Source of the DNA: Bacteroidota bacterium
Lineage (GTDB): Bacteria > Bacteroidota > Bacteroidia > Chitinophagales > Chitinophagaceae
Direction: 5' to 3'
NCBI GenBank assembly: GCA_018267585.1
Contig: JAFDYE010000923.1
Span: 1 to 43,195 of the forward strand
Length of the DNA: 43,195 nt
The position numbers and the translations under genes are program-made. The notes beneath the pieces are model-generated. The model saw nothing but the letters and a program-made list of their open reading frames with translations. It searched no databases and was not told where the DNA came from. This document shows, piece after piece, positions 9,137-17,595 of this stretch; the stretch's first letter is position 1; every line of letters begins with the position of its first letter.

Positions 9137-10138
9137 CTACTGCCCGGCCCGGATGATCGACCCGAGGCCCAGCAAGAAGAATAAGAACATCAACGCGATC
9201 AGCACGTGGCTGCGCGCGGGCGAACCCTTGAACTCCTTCCAGATAAACACTCCCCACAATGCTGCGACGAGCGTGGCGCCCTGGCCGAGGCCGTAGGAGA
9301 TGGCGGGGCCCGCTTTTCCGGCGGCGATAAGGTTCAGCGCATTGCCAAGGCCCCAGATAAGGCCGCCGAATATTCCTACAAAGTGGGTGCCCGTCCCGCC
9401 TTTGAAATAGTCGCGATAGCTGACGGGGGGGCCGTCGAAAGGGCGCCGCATCAGGATCGTATTGAACAGGAAATTGCTTGCCAGGATGCCGCAGGCGAAG
9501 ATGAACATGGCAGTATAGGGTGTCATCTTTCCGGCCGCCGGCGTGGAAAAATTCTCTACGTCCATCGATGCCGCAATGAACCGGTAGAAGAAAGACATCA
9601 GCACGCCCGCCACGACCGACAGCAGGATCCCCTTTGAGGAAGCACCCGGGGCGCCCGCCGACTTACGTCGATAGACCACTGCATTCAGGATGATCGCGAC
9701 CAGTACAAAGCCCACGCCGGCAAAGAGCAATACGGGATTGCCTTTCTCCGAACCCAGGTAGTTGATCAGCACCCCGAGGATCAGCGCCAGTCCGATGCCC
9801 ACGGGAAAAGCGACCGCCATCCCTGCGATCGCGATCGCAGCCGAGAGCAGGATATTGGCCGCATTGAAAACGATCCCGCCGAGGAGCGCCATCCCGATAT
9901 TCCCGGGGTCCGCCTGCGCGAGATCATCTGTAAAATGCCGTCCCTGGTCTCCCATGCTGCCCAGCGTCAATGCCGAGAGCAGTGCGAACAGCAGGATGCC
10001 GATCACGTAGTCCCAGTAGAACAGCTCGAACCGCCAGCTCCTGCCGGCCAGCTTCTGGGTGTTGGCCCAGGACCCCCAGCATAGCATGGTGATCACACAA
10101 AATAAGATGGCTTGCCAATAACTATGGACGATAAACAT
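9137..10138 (-). CDS. GRP/DMT-superfamily sugar transporter (glucose/ribose porter type)
   Basis: 333 residues. The ATG at 10136-10138 was chosen because it starts directly before the first membrane helix (MFIVHSYWQAILFCV) and 14 bp after the upstream sulfatase stop; a longer frame would run into that gene. About ten hydrophobic segments are visible, with two internally similar halves. Motifs such as CWGSWANTQ near the N-terminus and GLIWGLGNALNLIA in the second half fit the GRP family (GlcU/RbsU, COG4975). These proteins move a monosaccharide across the inner membrane. Plant ureide permeases are distant relatives, so a non-sugar substrate is not excluded. Encoded in an operon with a ribokinase and a furanosidase, a pentose such as ribose or arabinose is the best guess (inference). 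Confidence 0.75.
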   Translation of the reverse strand: MFIVHSYWQAILFCVITMLCWGSWANTQKLAGRSWRFELFYWDYVIGILLFALLSALTLGSMGDQGRHFTDDLAQADPGNIGMALLGGIVFNAANILLSAAIAIAGMAVAFPVGIGLALILGVLINYLGSEKGNPVLLFAGVGFVLVAIILNAVVYRRKSAGAPGASSKGILLSVVAGVLMSFFYRFIAASMDVENFSTPAAGKMTPYTAMFIFACGILASNFLFNTILMRRPFDGPPVSYRDYFKGGTGTHFVGIFGGLIWGLGNALNLIAAGKAGPAISYGLGQGATLVAALWGVFIWKEFKGSPARSHVLIALMFLFFLLGLGSIIRAGQ

Positions 10139-10152
10139 GATGAATATATTTT

Positions 10153-11796
10153 TTAGTGTGTGTCGTAGGGGGAGTCTCCTTCCCCCTTTATTCCTGTCCC
10201 CGGCCACTTGCTGCCTTCGACGTATTTCGGGTTCGGCACGGGCATCTGCGCATTCACTTTCTTCCGCCAGTCGTGCAGCATCCCGGTCAGTTCTGTCACC
10301 TTCGCCGGTTCGGTCTTCGAAAGGTCGTGCTGTTCGCCGGGGTCATTCTTCAGGTTGAACAGCTGCACCCGGTTGTTCTCGTAATATTCGATCAGCTTGT
10401 AGTCGCCGAGTCGTACGGCTCCGCCGGGGCTCTGCGCGCCGTGGTTGCTATAGGCGGGAAAATGCCAGAACAGCGGCCTCTTCGTCAGGGCATCGGCCGC
10501 GGCCTTATCGCCTTTCAGGATAGGCACGAGGCTTTTGCCGTCGATGCCATCCAGTCCTCGCGGACTGGGGTCGATGCCGACCATATCCAGTATCGTCGAG
10601 TAAAAGTCGGTACCTACGACCGGCACATCGGAGGTTACGCCGTGTTCGCCATGGTGCGGCCAGTAAATCAACAACGGCTCGCGGATGCCGCCTTCATACA
10701 TCCAGCCCTTTCCGCCGCGCAGCGGCAGGTTCGAAGTGGAATAGGCCTTGTCCAGTCCCACGGGCTGGATATTACGGGCCGGGTTGCCGAAATTCGCGGC
10801 CGACATTCCGCCGTTATCCGAAAAGAAGATCACGATCGTATTATCCTCCAGGCCCAGCTGCTTCAGCTTAGCCATGACGCGTCCGAAGTTCTCGTCCATA
10901 CAGTCCACCATGGCGGCAAACTGGACGTTGTCCTGGTGCTGTTTGATCTTGACGGTGCGGTCGGGGAAGACGCGAAATCCTTTGTGCGCCTCGTCCATGG
11001 CAGTACCCGTCACGTCGACGCCGTCGTCGGGGTTGCCTTCCAGGATGAAGGGGGCGCCCTTGGGCTTGCCCGTCTTCGCCAGCTTCTTCTCATACTTCAC
11101 CACCAGGTCGCCGCGTCCCTGTATAGGGTCATGTACTGCGTAGTGGGCCAGGTAGAGGAAGAAGGGATGGTCCTTGTTCTGCTCGACCCATTTCAGCGCC
11201 TCGGAGGTCAGGCGGTCCGTCAGGTATTCTCCTTTGACGCCGCCCTCGAGGCCCTTCATATCATACGGCGAGAAGTAGCTGCCGTTCGGCCAGCCCTTGT
11301 TGTAGTCTGGCACGTGCACGTCGAAACCCTGCCGGCTGGTAGAGTTGGGATCTTCGCCAAGATGCCATTTCCCGTATATGGCTGTACGATAACCGTGTTC
11401 CTTCAGCACCATCGGCAGGGTCTTCCCGTCATAGGGAAGGTGCTGCTCCGAGTGGACATTCTGCAGCTTCTGGAAGGGAAAATCCTTCCGGCCGGGGAGC
11501 CAGTCGGTCAGGTGGAGCCGCGCGGGGTACTCGCCGGTGAGAATGCTCGCCCGTGACGGCGAGCAGACATGGCAGGCGGCGTACGCCTGGTTAAACCTGA
11601 CGCCGACCTTCGAAAAGCTGTCGATATTGGGCGTTTCGTAGAAGCTGCTGCCCTCATAGCCGAGGTCGGTCCAGCCAAGATCGTCTACAAGGTAGAAGAT
11701 TACATTCATTTTCTTGTTCGTCTGCTGAGCGTGCAGCGCGAGCGACCCTATGAGGATCGCAAGGCTGCATGAAAATATTCGTTTCATCGTTGTCAT
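10153..11796 (-). CDS. Secreted S1-type sulfatase (arylsulfatase A-like)
   Basis: 547 residues. A signal peptide (to about ALHA, residue 23) precedes the alkaline-phosphatase-like sulfatase fold. VIFYLVDDLGWTDLG holds the first metal aspartates. C78 in CSPSRASILTG is the formylglycine precursor, and GKWHLG and FFSDNGG supply further active-site residues. The length is typical and there is no extra C-terminal domain, unlike the second sulfatase in this operon. The ATG at 11794-11796 is used; a second ATG three codons in is equally plausible. It starts 10 bp after the SusD stop. Two sulfatases in one operon suggest that two sulfate positions or two sulfated sugars are attacked (inference). Confidence 0.92.
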   Translation of the reverse strand: MTTMKRIFSCSLAILIGSLALHAQQTNKKMNVIFYLVDDLGWTDLGYEGSSFYETPNIDSFSKVGVRFNQAYAACHVCSPSRASILTGEYPARLHLTDWLPGRKDFPFQKLQNVHSEQHLPYDGKTLPMVLKEHGYRTAIYGKWHLGEDPNSTSRQGFDVHVPDYNKGWPNGSYFSPYDMKGLEGGVKGEYLTDRLTSEALKWVEQNKDHPFFLYLAHYAVHDPIQGRGDLVVKYEKKLAKTGKPKGAPFILEGNPDDGVDVTGTAMDEAHKGFRVFPDRTVKIKQHQDNVQFAAMVDCMDENFGRVMAKLKQLGLEDNTIVIFFSDNGGMSAANFGNPARNIQPVGLDKAYSTSNLPLRGGKGWMYEGGIREPLLIYWPHHGEHGVTSDVPVVGTDFYSTILDMVGIDPSPRGLDGIDGKSLVPILKGDKAAADALTKRPLFWHFPAYSNHGAQSPGGAVRLGDYKLIEYYENNRVQLFNLKNDPGEQHDLSKTEPAKVTELTGMLHDWRKKVNAQMPVPNPKYVEGSKWPGTGIKGEGDSPYDTH

Positions 11797-11806
11797 AGTT
11801 ATCGAT

Positions 11807-13384
11807 TTACCATCCGGGATTCTTTGTCAGATTTTTGTTCAGGTCGAGCTCTTTCTGGGGTATCGGCCAGAGATATAGCTTGTCGGTCCAGGTCTGGGTC
11901 CAGCCGGGAACCACCACCGTCTTCAGGCTGCCGTCGGTGTCCTTATACGTCAGGCCATAGACATTGCCCGGCATCACGGCTGCGGCTATCTTCCAGCGGC
12001 GGATATCGAAATAGCGGAGGCTTTCGAAGGCGAGCTCTACTGTCCGCTCGTTACGGACGATGGTCCTCAGCTGGTCCTGCGTCTGACCGGTCGGGACAGG
12101 CGGCATGTTCACGTCGCTGCGCTGTCTGACGGCATTGATCGCGTCGTACACCGACTGGTCCAGCCGGTTCTGCTCGATCATCGACTCGGCATAGGTGAGC
12201 AAAACCTCGGCGTACCGGATGAGCATGATATTGATGCCGCCATCTGCCGGCTTGGACAGGTCTTCCTTGTTGACATATTTCTTGATATTCCATCCTGTCG
12301 GTGATACGACGAACGATGAGCCCACCGCGTCCCCCGTCGTGCTGTTTGGCAGCGAATTGAAGATCTTGCCGTTCGGCAGTGTGTCCTTGGGGACGAAGAC
12401 GGAGTAGGATAGCCGCGGATCGCGGTTGGCGTACTGGTTGGCCGGGTCATAGCCGCTGGCCGGGTCGGTGATGGGAAGGCCGTTCTTCATCTCGTACATG
12501 TCTATCATCGCCTTTGTGGGCACCCATTTGCTGCTGGCGTTGACGCTGCGGGGTGCGAGCACCTGGAAGATATTGCTCGGGTAGACGTCCGCCAGGAATT
12601 GTACGTCGAGTATGTCCTCCGAGCTGTTCTCCGCCGCATAGCTGAATAAAGTTTTGTAGGCAGGGTATAGCTTGTAGGTATTCAAAGCCATGACCTGGCC
12701 GGCCGCCGCAGCGGAGGCGTCATACCGCCCCGCATACAGCATCGCCCTCGCCTTGATCGCCAGCGCTGCTCCTTTGGTGATCCTGCCGGCATCCGTCTGT
12801 TTCACGGGGAGGAGCGTAGCCGCTGTGTCCAGCTCGCTGGCTACAAAGTCCCATACCTGCGCCACTGGGGTACGCTTCACGGTCTCGCTCGCGGCCAGTG
12901 AGAGTTCGGTGGTGATCAGCGGCACGTCGCCCCACAGCGAAGCGAGCCGCATATAGAAATAGGCGCGCATCGCCCGCACTTCGCCCTTGAGGCGGCTGAT
13001 CAGCGCCGCATTGGTTGTCTGCACCTGGTCCACGTGCGCCATAAAGGTATTGGCACCGCGGATACCCGTATAATACGTATTCCAGTCGGAGGCGATGCGG
13101 CTGTTCAGTGCGTCATACTGCCCCTGCTTGATGGCAGCCTCCACCGGCCCTGTGGGATTGGTGAAGATGATATCGGACATATTGTCCCATCCGAAGAAAT
13201 GGTCCGGCGATTCCGCCATATAGTTGTAGATAGCGTTGGCCGCCAGGGTCGCGTCGTTGTCCGTCTTCCAGAAGATATCCGTCGAGATGCGGTCATTGGG
13301 GACGGTGTTCAGCAGATCTTTCTGGCAGCTACCCAGCAATACCGTACCTGCAAAAGCAAGGATCATATATTTCGATAGTCGCAT
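11807..13384 (-). CDS. SusD/RagB-family surface glycan-binding lipoprotein (pair 1)
   Basis: 525 residues. The ATG at 13382-13384 is used; it gives a lipoprotein signal whose lipobox LLGSC places the lipidated cysteine at C20. Immediately after comes QKDLLNTVPNDRIS, typical of SusD starts. The TPR-rich body contains RAYFYMRLASLWGDVPLI, and the C-terminal SusD domain has YAEVLLTYAES, NAVRQRSDV and ERTVELAFESLRYFDIRRW. All are hallmarks of the family. SusD proteins cap the SusC barrel at the outer membrane and bind the oligosaccharide. The gene starts 18 bp after its SusC partner. Confidence 0.95.
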   Translation of the reverse strand: MRLSKYMILAFAGTVLLGSCQKDLLNTVPNDRISTDIFWKTDNDATLAANAIYNYMAESPDHFFGWDNMSDIIFTNPTGPVEAAIKQGQYDALNSRIASDWNTYYTGIRGANTFMAHVDQVQTTNAALISRLKGEVRAMRAYFYMRLASLWGDVPLITTELSLAASETVKRTPVAQVWDFVASELDTAATLLPVKQTDAGRITKGAALAIKARAMLYAGRYDASAAAAGQVMALNTYKLYPAYKTLFSYAAENSSEDILDVQFLADVYPSNIFQVLAPRSVNASSKWVPTKAMIDMYEMKNGLPITDPASGYDPANQYANRDPRLSYSVFVPKDTLPNGKIFNSLPNSTTGDAVGSSFVVSPTGWNIKKYVNKEDLSKPADGGINIMLIRYAEVLLTYAESMIEQNRLDQSVYDAINAVRQRSDVNMPPVPTGQTQDQLRTIVRNERTVELAFESLRYFDIRRWKIAAAVMPGNVYGLTYKDTDGSLKTVVVPGWTQTWTDKLYLWPIPQKELDLNKNLTKNPGW

Positions 13385-13402
13385 ACGATACAATTTTGAA
13401 GA

Positions 13403-16400
13403 TTATAAAGAGAGGTTGAAGCCGAGGCTGTATACGGATATCTGCGGATAGTAGTTCTGCACGCCCGACATGGACTCCGGGTCGATATGCCACCGGTTAA
13501 GCTTCGAGAAGGTCAGGAGGTTGGTCCCGGAGACGTAGACGCTGGCCTGGTTGATATGCGCCTTTTGCAGCCAGTGCACGGGAAGCCTGTAGACAAGCTG
13601 CGCGTTCTTTACGCGCAGGTAAGAGGCGTCCAGCACCAGTCTGTCGTTGTTGGTCTGGTTGCGGAGGTCCTGTTTGGTCGGTCTCGCGAACTCCGCATTG
13701 GGGTGGGAAGGCGTCCAGTAGTTGTTGGTATAGATATCCGGTACCATGCCTTCATAGTTGCCGCCCTGGCCGAAGGCTCCCGCCATCCGGGTGCTGGTTT
13801 TGCCTACGCCCTGTAGTGCGAAGTTGAGCGAGAACGAGGAGTATGACAGGCTGAATGCGCCGCCGAAGGTATACTTGGGAAAGGTATTGCCCAGGTAGGC
13901 CTGGTCGCTGGCGTCGATCTTCCCGTCCTTGTTGAGGTCAAGATACCGCGTGTCCCCTGCCTTGGCCGTGCGCAGGTAGAAAGGCCCTGCGGCCGCGTCT
14001 GCGTCGCTCTGGTAGAAGCCCGCCGTCTTGTATCCCCAGAAGGAATAGATCGGGTAGCCCTGCTGGATAGTATACCGGGGGTTCTGGTCTGTCCCGTAGT
14101 AGAAGGGGCCTGTGCCCGCGAGGTCTACCACGTTGTTCTTGTTGATGGCGAGGTTCAGCGTGACGTCCAGGCCGAACTTTCCGAACCGGTTGCGGCTGCC
14201 CACGGTGAACTCCAGGCCCGAGTTGTCGACCTTGCCCGCGTTCTGTGGTCCGGCCTGCAGTCCGAGGGTACCCGGTACAGGCAGGGTGAGCAGGATGCCG
14301 CTGGTCCGCTTTTTATAGTAGTCGACGGTGAGGGTCAGGCGGCCTTTTAAGAAGCTCGCGTCCAGTCCGGCGTCCGCTTCCGTCGTGCTTTCCCAGGTGA
14401 TGTCCTGGTTGGCCACCGTCGTCTGGATATAGCCTTGCGCCGCGGCGTTGTTGAAGTCGTAGGTAAGCAGGCTCATGGTGGGGAAGTAGCTGTACAGTGC
14501 GACGGCCTGGTTACCTGTCTTGCCGTAAGAGCCCCGCAGCTTGAGTTCGTTGACTTTGTCGCGCAGCCCGTCCCAGAAATTCTCCTGCGAGATCCTCCAG
14601 CCGGCCGAGAAAGAGGGGAAGAAGCTGTATTGATGGCTTCCGGTAAAGCGGGAGCTGCCGTCAAAGCGGCCGTTCGCCTCGAAGAGGTATTTATCCTTAT
14701 AGGCGTAGTTGAGGCGGCCGAAGTAGGAGCGCAGGCCCCAGCCGGCGTCGAGGCCGCTGTTGTCCTTCGTGGCGTCATTGGCGCCTGCGTTGATCGACTG
14801 CACGTCATTGTTATAAAAATCCTGGCGGTAGGCGCTCAGCGAATGGCTGGTGTACTGTATCTGCGAATAGCCCAGCAGCACCTTCAGGCCGTGGTCTCCG
14901 AAATTCGTGGAATAGTTGAGCAGGTTGTTGATCGTATACTCCCGGTTGTCGTTGCGCGACTCGGTGAGCATGTTGTGGAGGTTGCTCTTTTTGACCACGG
15001 TGGAATCCTGTGTATGCCAGGTATTCTGGTAGAGTTTGCCGTAGGTGTTGCTGGCGTTGGTGGCGAACTGGGTGGTGAAGGTCAGGCCTTTGATGATATG
15101 GACGGTGCCCTGCAGGTTGCCGATGAAATAGCCCGACTCGGTATGGTTATACCCGCCCTGGTCGATCAGCAGGAGGGGGTTGTTGCCCTGCGTGCCGCCG
15201 CCATAGTCGCCATTGGGATAGCGGGGGACGGTCCAGATCGCATTCTGGGTCATGAACTGGAGGATATTGGCGAGCCCGTAAGGGTTGCGGTCGTTCTCAT
15301 ACCGGTAGTCGATATCCATCGAGACGTTGATCCGTGAGGAGACCTTCAGGTCGGTGTTGACCCTGGCCTCGGCCAGTTTGGATCCGGTGTTGTCGATAAT
15401 GCCGTCCTGGTCCTGGAACCGCACGCTCGCCCGGCCTTTGAAATTATCGTTGCCGCCGGAGACGGATAGGGTGTGGTTCGTCTGACCGGCGTCGTGAAAG
15501 GCGCGGCTGTACCAGTCATAGGGCAGGGGAAAATGGATAGGGTCGGTCTTGTTGCCCTGGATATAGGCGTCGATGTCCTGGTCCCGGTAGGGTTTGGGGG
15601 GCGTAGAGCCCACATTCTTATATGCTGCGTTCTCGAGGTGCAGGTAGCTGGGGAGGTCCATGGGCTTGGGCCGGGATACGGAGCGCTGTCTGCCGTAGTA
15701 GCCGCTGTAGCTGGTGACGACCTGGCCGGGCTTTGCGCGCCTGGTCGTGATCAATATAACGCCGTTGGATGCGCGCGAGCCGTAGATGGCCGTGCTGCTG
15801 GCGTCTTTCAATACCGAGATATTCTCGATATCGTCGGGGTTGACATTGCTGAAGGGCTGTTCGATCCCGTCGATCAGCACCAGCGGCGCCACGGATGCAC
15901 CAGAAAGGTCTTCCGAAGTATAGAGGGTATTTACGCCGCGAAGGACGATGGGGGTATTGTTGTTCCCGGGCTGGCCGCCTTTGTCGAGGATCGTCAGACC
16001 CGGCAGCTTGCCCTGGAGCGCCTGCTCGAGACCGGAGATGGGCCGGGTCGTGAGGTCTTTGCCGGATATGGAGGCCACGGCGCTGGTCAGGCTCACTCTT
16101 TTCTGGGTGCCATAGCCTACGACGACCACGTCGTCCAGCCGTTGGTTGCCCTGGGTCAGGACGACTTCGAGAGGACCGCTGCCGGCTTTCGTCTCCTGCT
16201 GGTCAAAGCCGATAGAAGAGAAGATAAGCGTTGCGCCGCGCCGGGTAACGCGAAGCGTAAAGTATCCGTTGGCGTCGGTGGATGTTCCTCCCGTACCGCC
16301 TTTTACGGATACCGTCACCCCTGTCACCGGATTTCCTTTCTCGTCCTTCACCCGCCCGGAGACAGTGAACCCGGTTTGTGCAAGGACGAAGGTGGAGGTG

Positions 16401-16450
16401 AAACAAAGCGCCAGCCACAGACCGGCGAAAGCAAGTTTCAAATTTTTCAT
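13403..16450 (-). CDS. SusC/RagA TonB-dependent outer-membrane transporter (pair 1)
   Basis: 1015 residues. Signal peptide (cleavage near residue 24, VLA/QTG), a carboxypeptidase-regulatory-like beta-sandwich (about 27-110), the SusC segment VVVVGYGTQKR, a plug domain (about 115-235, with DDIENISVLKDASSTAIYGSR split over its strands), and a 22-strand-type barrel ending in SLGFNLSL with aromatic/hydrophobic residues. There is no STN domain, so this transporter is not expected to signal through a FecR/ECF pair. It imports glycan fragments across the outer membrane using TonB energy. It is the second gene of the operon, 32 bp behind the ribokinase gene. Confidence 0.96.
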   Translation of the reverse strand: MKNLKLAFAGLWLALCFTSTFVLAQTGFTVSGRVKDEKGNPVTGVTVSVKGGTGGTSTDANGYFTLRVTRRGATLIFSSIGFDQQETKAGSGPLEVVLTQGNQRLDDVVVVGYGTQKRVSLTSAVASISGKDLTTRPISGLEQALQGKLPGLTILDKGGQPGNNNTPIVLRGVNTLYTSEDLSGASVAPLVLIDGIEQPFSNVNPDDIENISVLKDASSTAIYGSRASNGVILITTRRAKPGQVVTSYSGYYGRQRSVSRPKPMDLPSYLHLENAAYKNVGSTPPKPYRDQDIDAYIQGNKTDPIHFPLPYDWYSRAFHDAGQTNHTLSVSGGNDNFKGRASVRFQDQDGIIDNTGSKLAEARVNTDLKVSSRINVSMDIDYRYENDRNPYGLANILQFMTQNAIWTVPRYPNGDYGGGTQGNNPLLLIDQGGYNHTESGYFIGNLQGTVHIIKGLTFTTQFATNASNTYGKLYQNTWHTQDSTVVKKSNLHNMLTESRNDNREYTINNLLNYSTNFGDHGLKVLLGYSQIQYTSHSLSAYRQDFYNNDVQSINAGANDATKDNSGLDAGWGLRSYFGRLNYAYKDKYLFEANGRFDGSSRFTGSHQYSFFPSFSAGWRISQENFWDGLRDKVNELKLRGSYGKTGNQAVALYSYFPTMSLLTYDFNNAAAQGYIQTTVANQDITWESTTEADAGLDASFLKGRLTLTVDYYKKRTSGILLTLPVPGTLGLQAGPQNAGKVDNSGLEFTVGSRNRFGKFGLDVTLNLAINKNNVVDLAGTGPFYYGTDQNPRYTIQQGYPIYSFWGYKTAGFYQSDADAAAGPFYLRTAKAGDTRYLDLNKDGKIDASDQAYLGNTFPKYTFGGAFSLSYSSFSLNFALQGVGKTSTRMAGAFGQGGNYEGMVPDIYTNNYWTPSHPNAEFARPTKQDLRNQTNNDRLVLDASYLRVKNAQLVYRLPVHWLQKAHINQASVYVSGTNLLTFSKLNRWHIDPESMSGVQNYYPQISVYSLGFNLSL

Positions 16451-16482
16451 ACAGCAATTTTTATATAAGCGATCGTTAGGGA

Positions 16483-17415
16483 TTACATTTCGGTGCTATT
16501 CAGCTGCCGGGCGATAAGCTCGTTGCGGTACGGTATCGAAGACTGTGCTCCGAGCCGAGTGACAGAGATGGCGGCCGCTTCACAGGCCACGTCCACGGCT
16601 TCCTCCAGGCTCTTGCCTTCCGAGACGGCCACGGCAAGGGCGCCGTTGAATACGTCTCCGGCAGCCGTGGTGTCTACGGTCTGTACCTGGCGGGCGGGGA
16701 CAACCGAGAATTTTTCGTCGGCGTAGATCAGGGCGCCGAGCGAGCCCATGGTCACTACCACGTTGCGTGCGCCTTTGGAGCAGATGATCCGCGCGGCTTC
16801 TTTGGCGGATTCCATATCCGTCACGTCGATGCCGGCGATCATGGATGCCTCTTTCTTATTGGGGGTAAGGATGTATACGCATTCCAGCAGCTGCTGGCTC
16901 AGTGTGTTGGCGGGGGCGGGGTTGAGGATCACTTTCACGCCTTTGCCGGCCGCGTAGCGCACGACATAATCTACCGTCTTCATCGGGATCTCCAGCTGTA
17001 CGAGCAGGATGGCCGCGCCGGCGATCTGTTCGAGTGCGCCGTCGATGTCGTTGCCGTCGAGGGACGCGTTGGCTCCCGAGGCGACGACGATGCTGTTCTC
17101 GCCTGCCTCGTCCACCGTGATAAGGGCGACGCCGGAAGGAAGGTCTTCGTCGGAGACCAGGTATCGTGTGTCGATACCTTCTTCGCTGAATAGTTGAGAG
17201 AATTGTTTGCCGAAAACGTCGTTGCCCATTTTTGATATAAATACCGCTTCGCCGCCGAGACGGGCTACGGCAACTGCCTGGTTGGCGCCTTTGCCGCCGG
17301 GGTTCATAAAGAAAGAACCTGAAAGGACCGTCTCACCGGGCGCCGGTATATGCTCCGTCTTTACGACCATATCCATATTGCTGCTGCCTACTACTACAAT
17401 TTTCCTGTTTTCCAT
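16483..17415 (-). CDS. rbsK: Ribokinase (PfkB family)
   Basis: 310 residues from the ATG at 17413-17415; the frame extends upstream only through a TTG start in the promoter region. PfkB signature 1 is seen as PGGKGANQAVAVARLGG (about 39-55). Signature 2 is DTTAAGDVFNGAL, with the predicted catalytic base D254. SSNMDMVV near the N-terminus is the usual ribokinase start. The enzyme phosphorylates D-ribose at O5 in the cytoplasm; other PfkB sugar kinases share the fold, but the match to ribokinase is close. Being the first gene of a PUL operon is unusual. It implies that a ribose-like pentose is a product of the pathway (inference). Confidence 0.87.
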   Translation of the reverse strand: MENRKIVVVGSSNMDMVVKTEHIPAPGETVLSGSFFMNPGGKGANQAVAVARLGGEAVFISKMGNDVFGKQFSQLFSEEGIDTRYLVSDEDLPSGVALITVDEAGENSIVVASGANASLDGNDIDGALEQIAGAAILLVQLEIPMKTVDYVVRYAAGKGVKVILNPAPANTLSQQLLECVYILTPNKKEASMIAGIDVTDMESAKEAARIICSKGARNVVVTMGSLGALIYADEKFSVVPARQVQTVDTTAAGDVFNGALAVAVSEGKSLEEAVDVACEAAAISVTRLGAQSSIPYRNELIARQLNSTEM

Positions 17416-17439
17416 AAGCAAGTCATTCGTTTGTTGAAC

Positions 17440-17471
17440 CAAAAATAAGCGTCCGGTGAAGTGAAAAGAAA
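17440..17471 (-). promoter_or_regulatory. Candidate promoter of the rbsK-led PUL operon
   Basis: Read on the minus strand, TATTTTTG (17440-17447) is a perfect match to the Bacteroidota -7 consensus TAnnTTTG. TTTC (17468-17471) lies 20 bp upstream of it, a three-of-four match to the -33 TTTG. The -7 box is 24 bp ahead of the rbsK ATG. Assigned by pattern only. Confidence 0.45.
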
Positions 17472-17595
17472 GCCTTATTTTGTGCAATTATTGGTTCCTG
17501 AATCCGCCATATCTTCGCCGCAATTGAATTATTGTACTGATAGACAATAGATTATGAAATTTATTTTGCTAACGATCCCTGGAAGAAGATAGCCC

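Noticed and set aside
10156-11556. 466-codon plus-strand frame opposite the sulfatase
   Set aside because: The minus strand carries intact sulfatase motifs; the frame is an antisense shadow.
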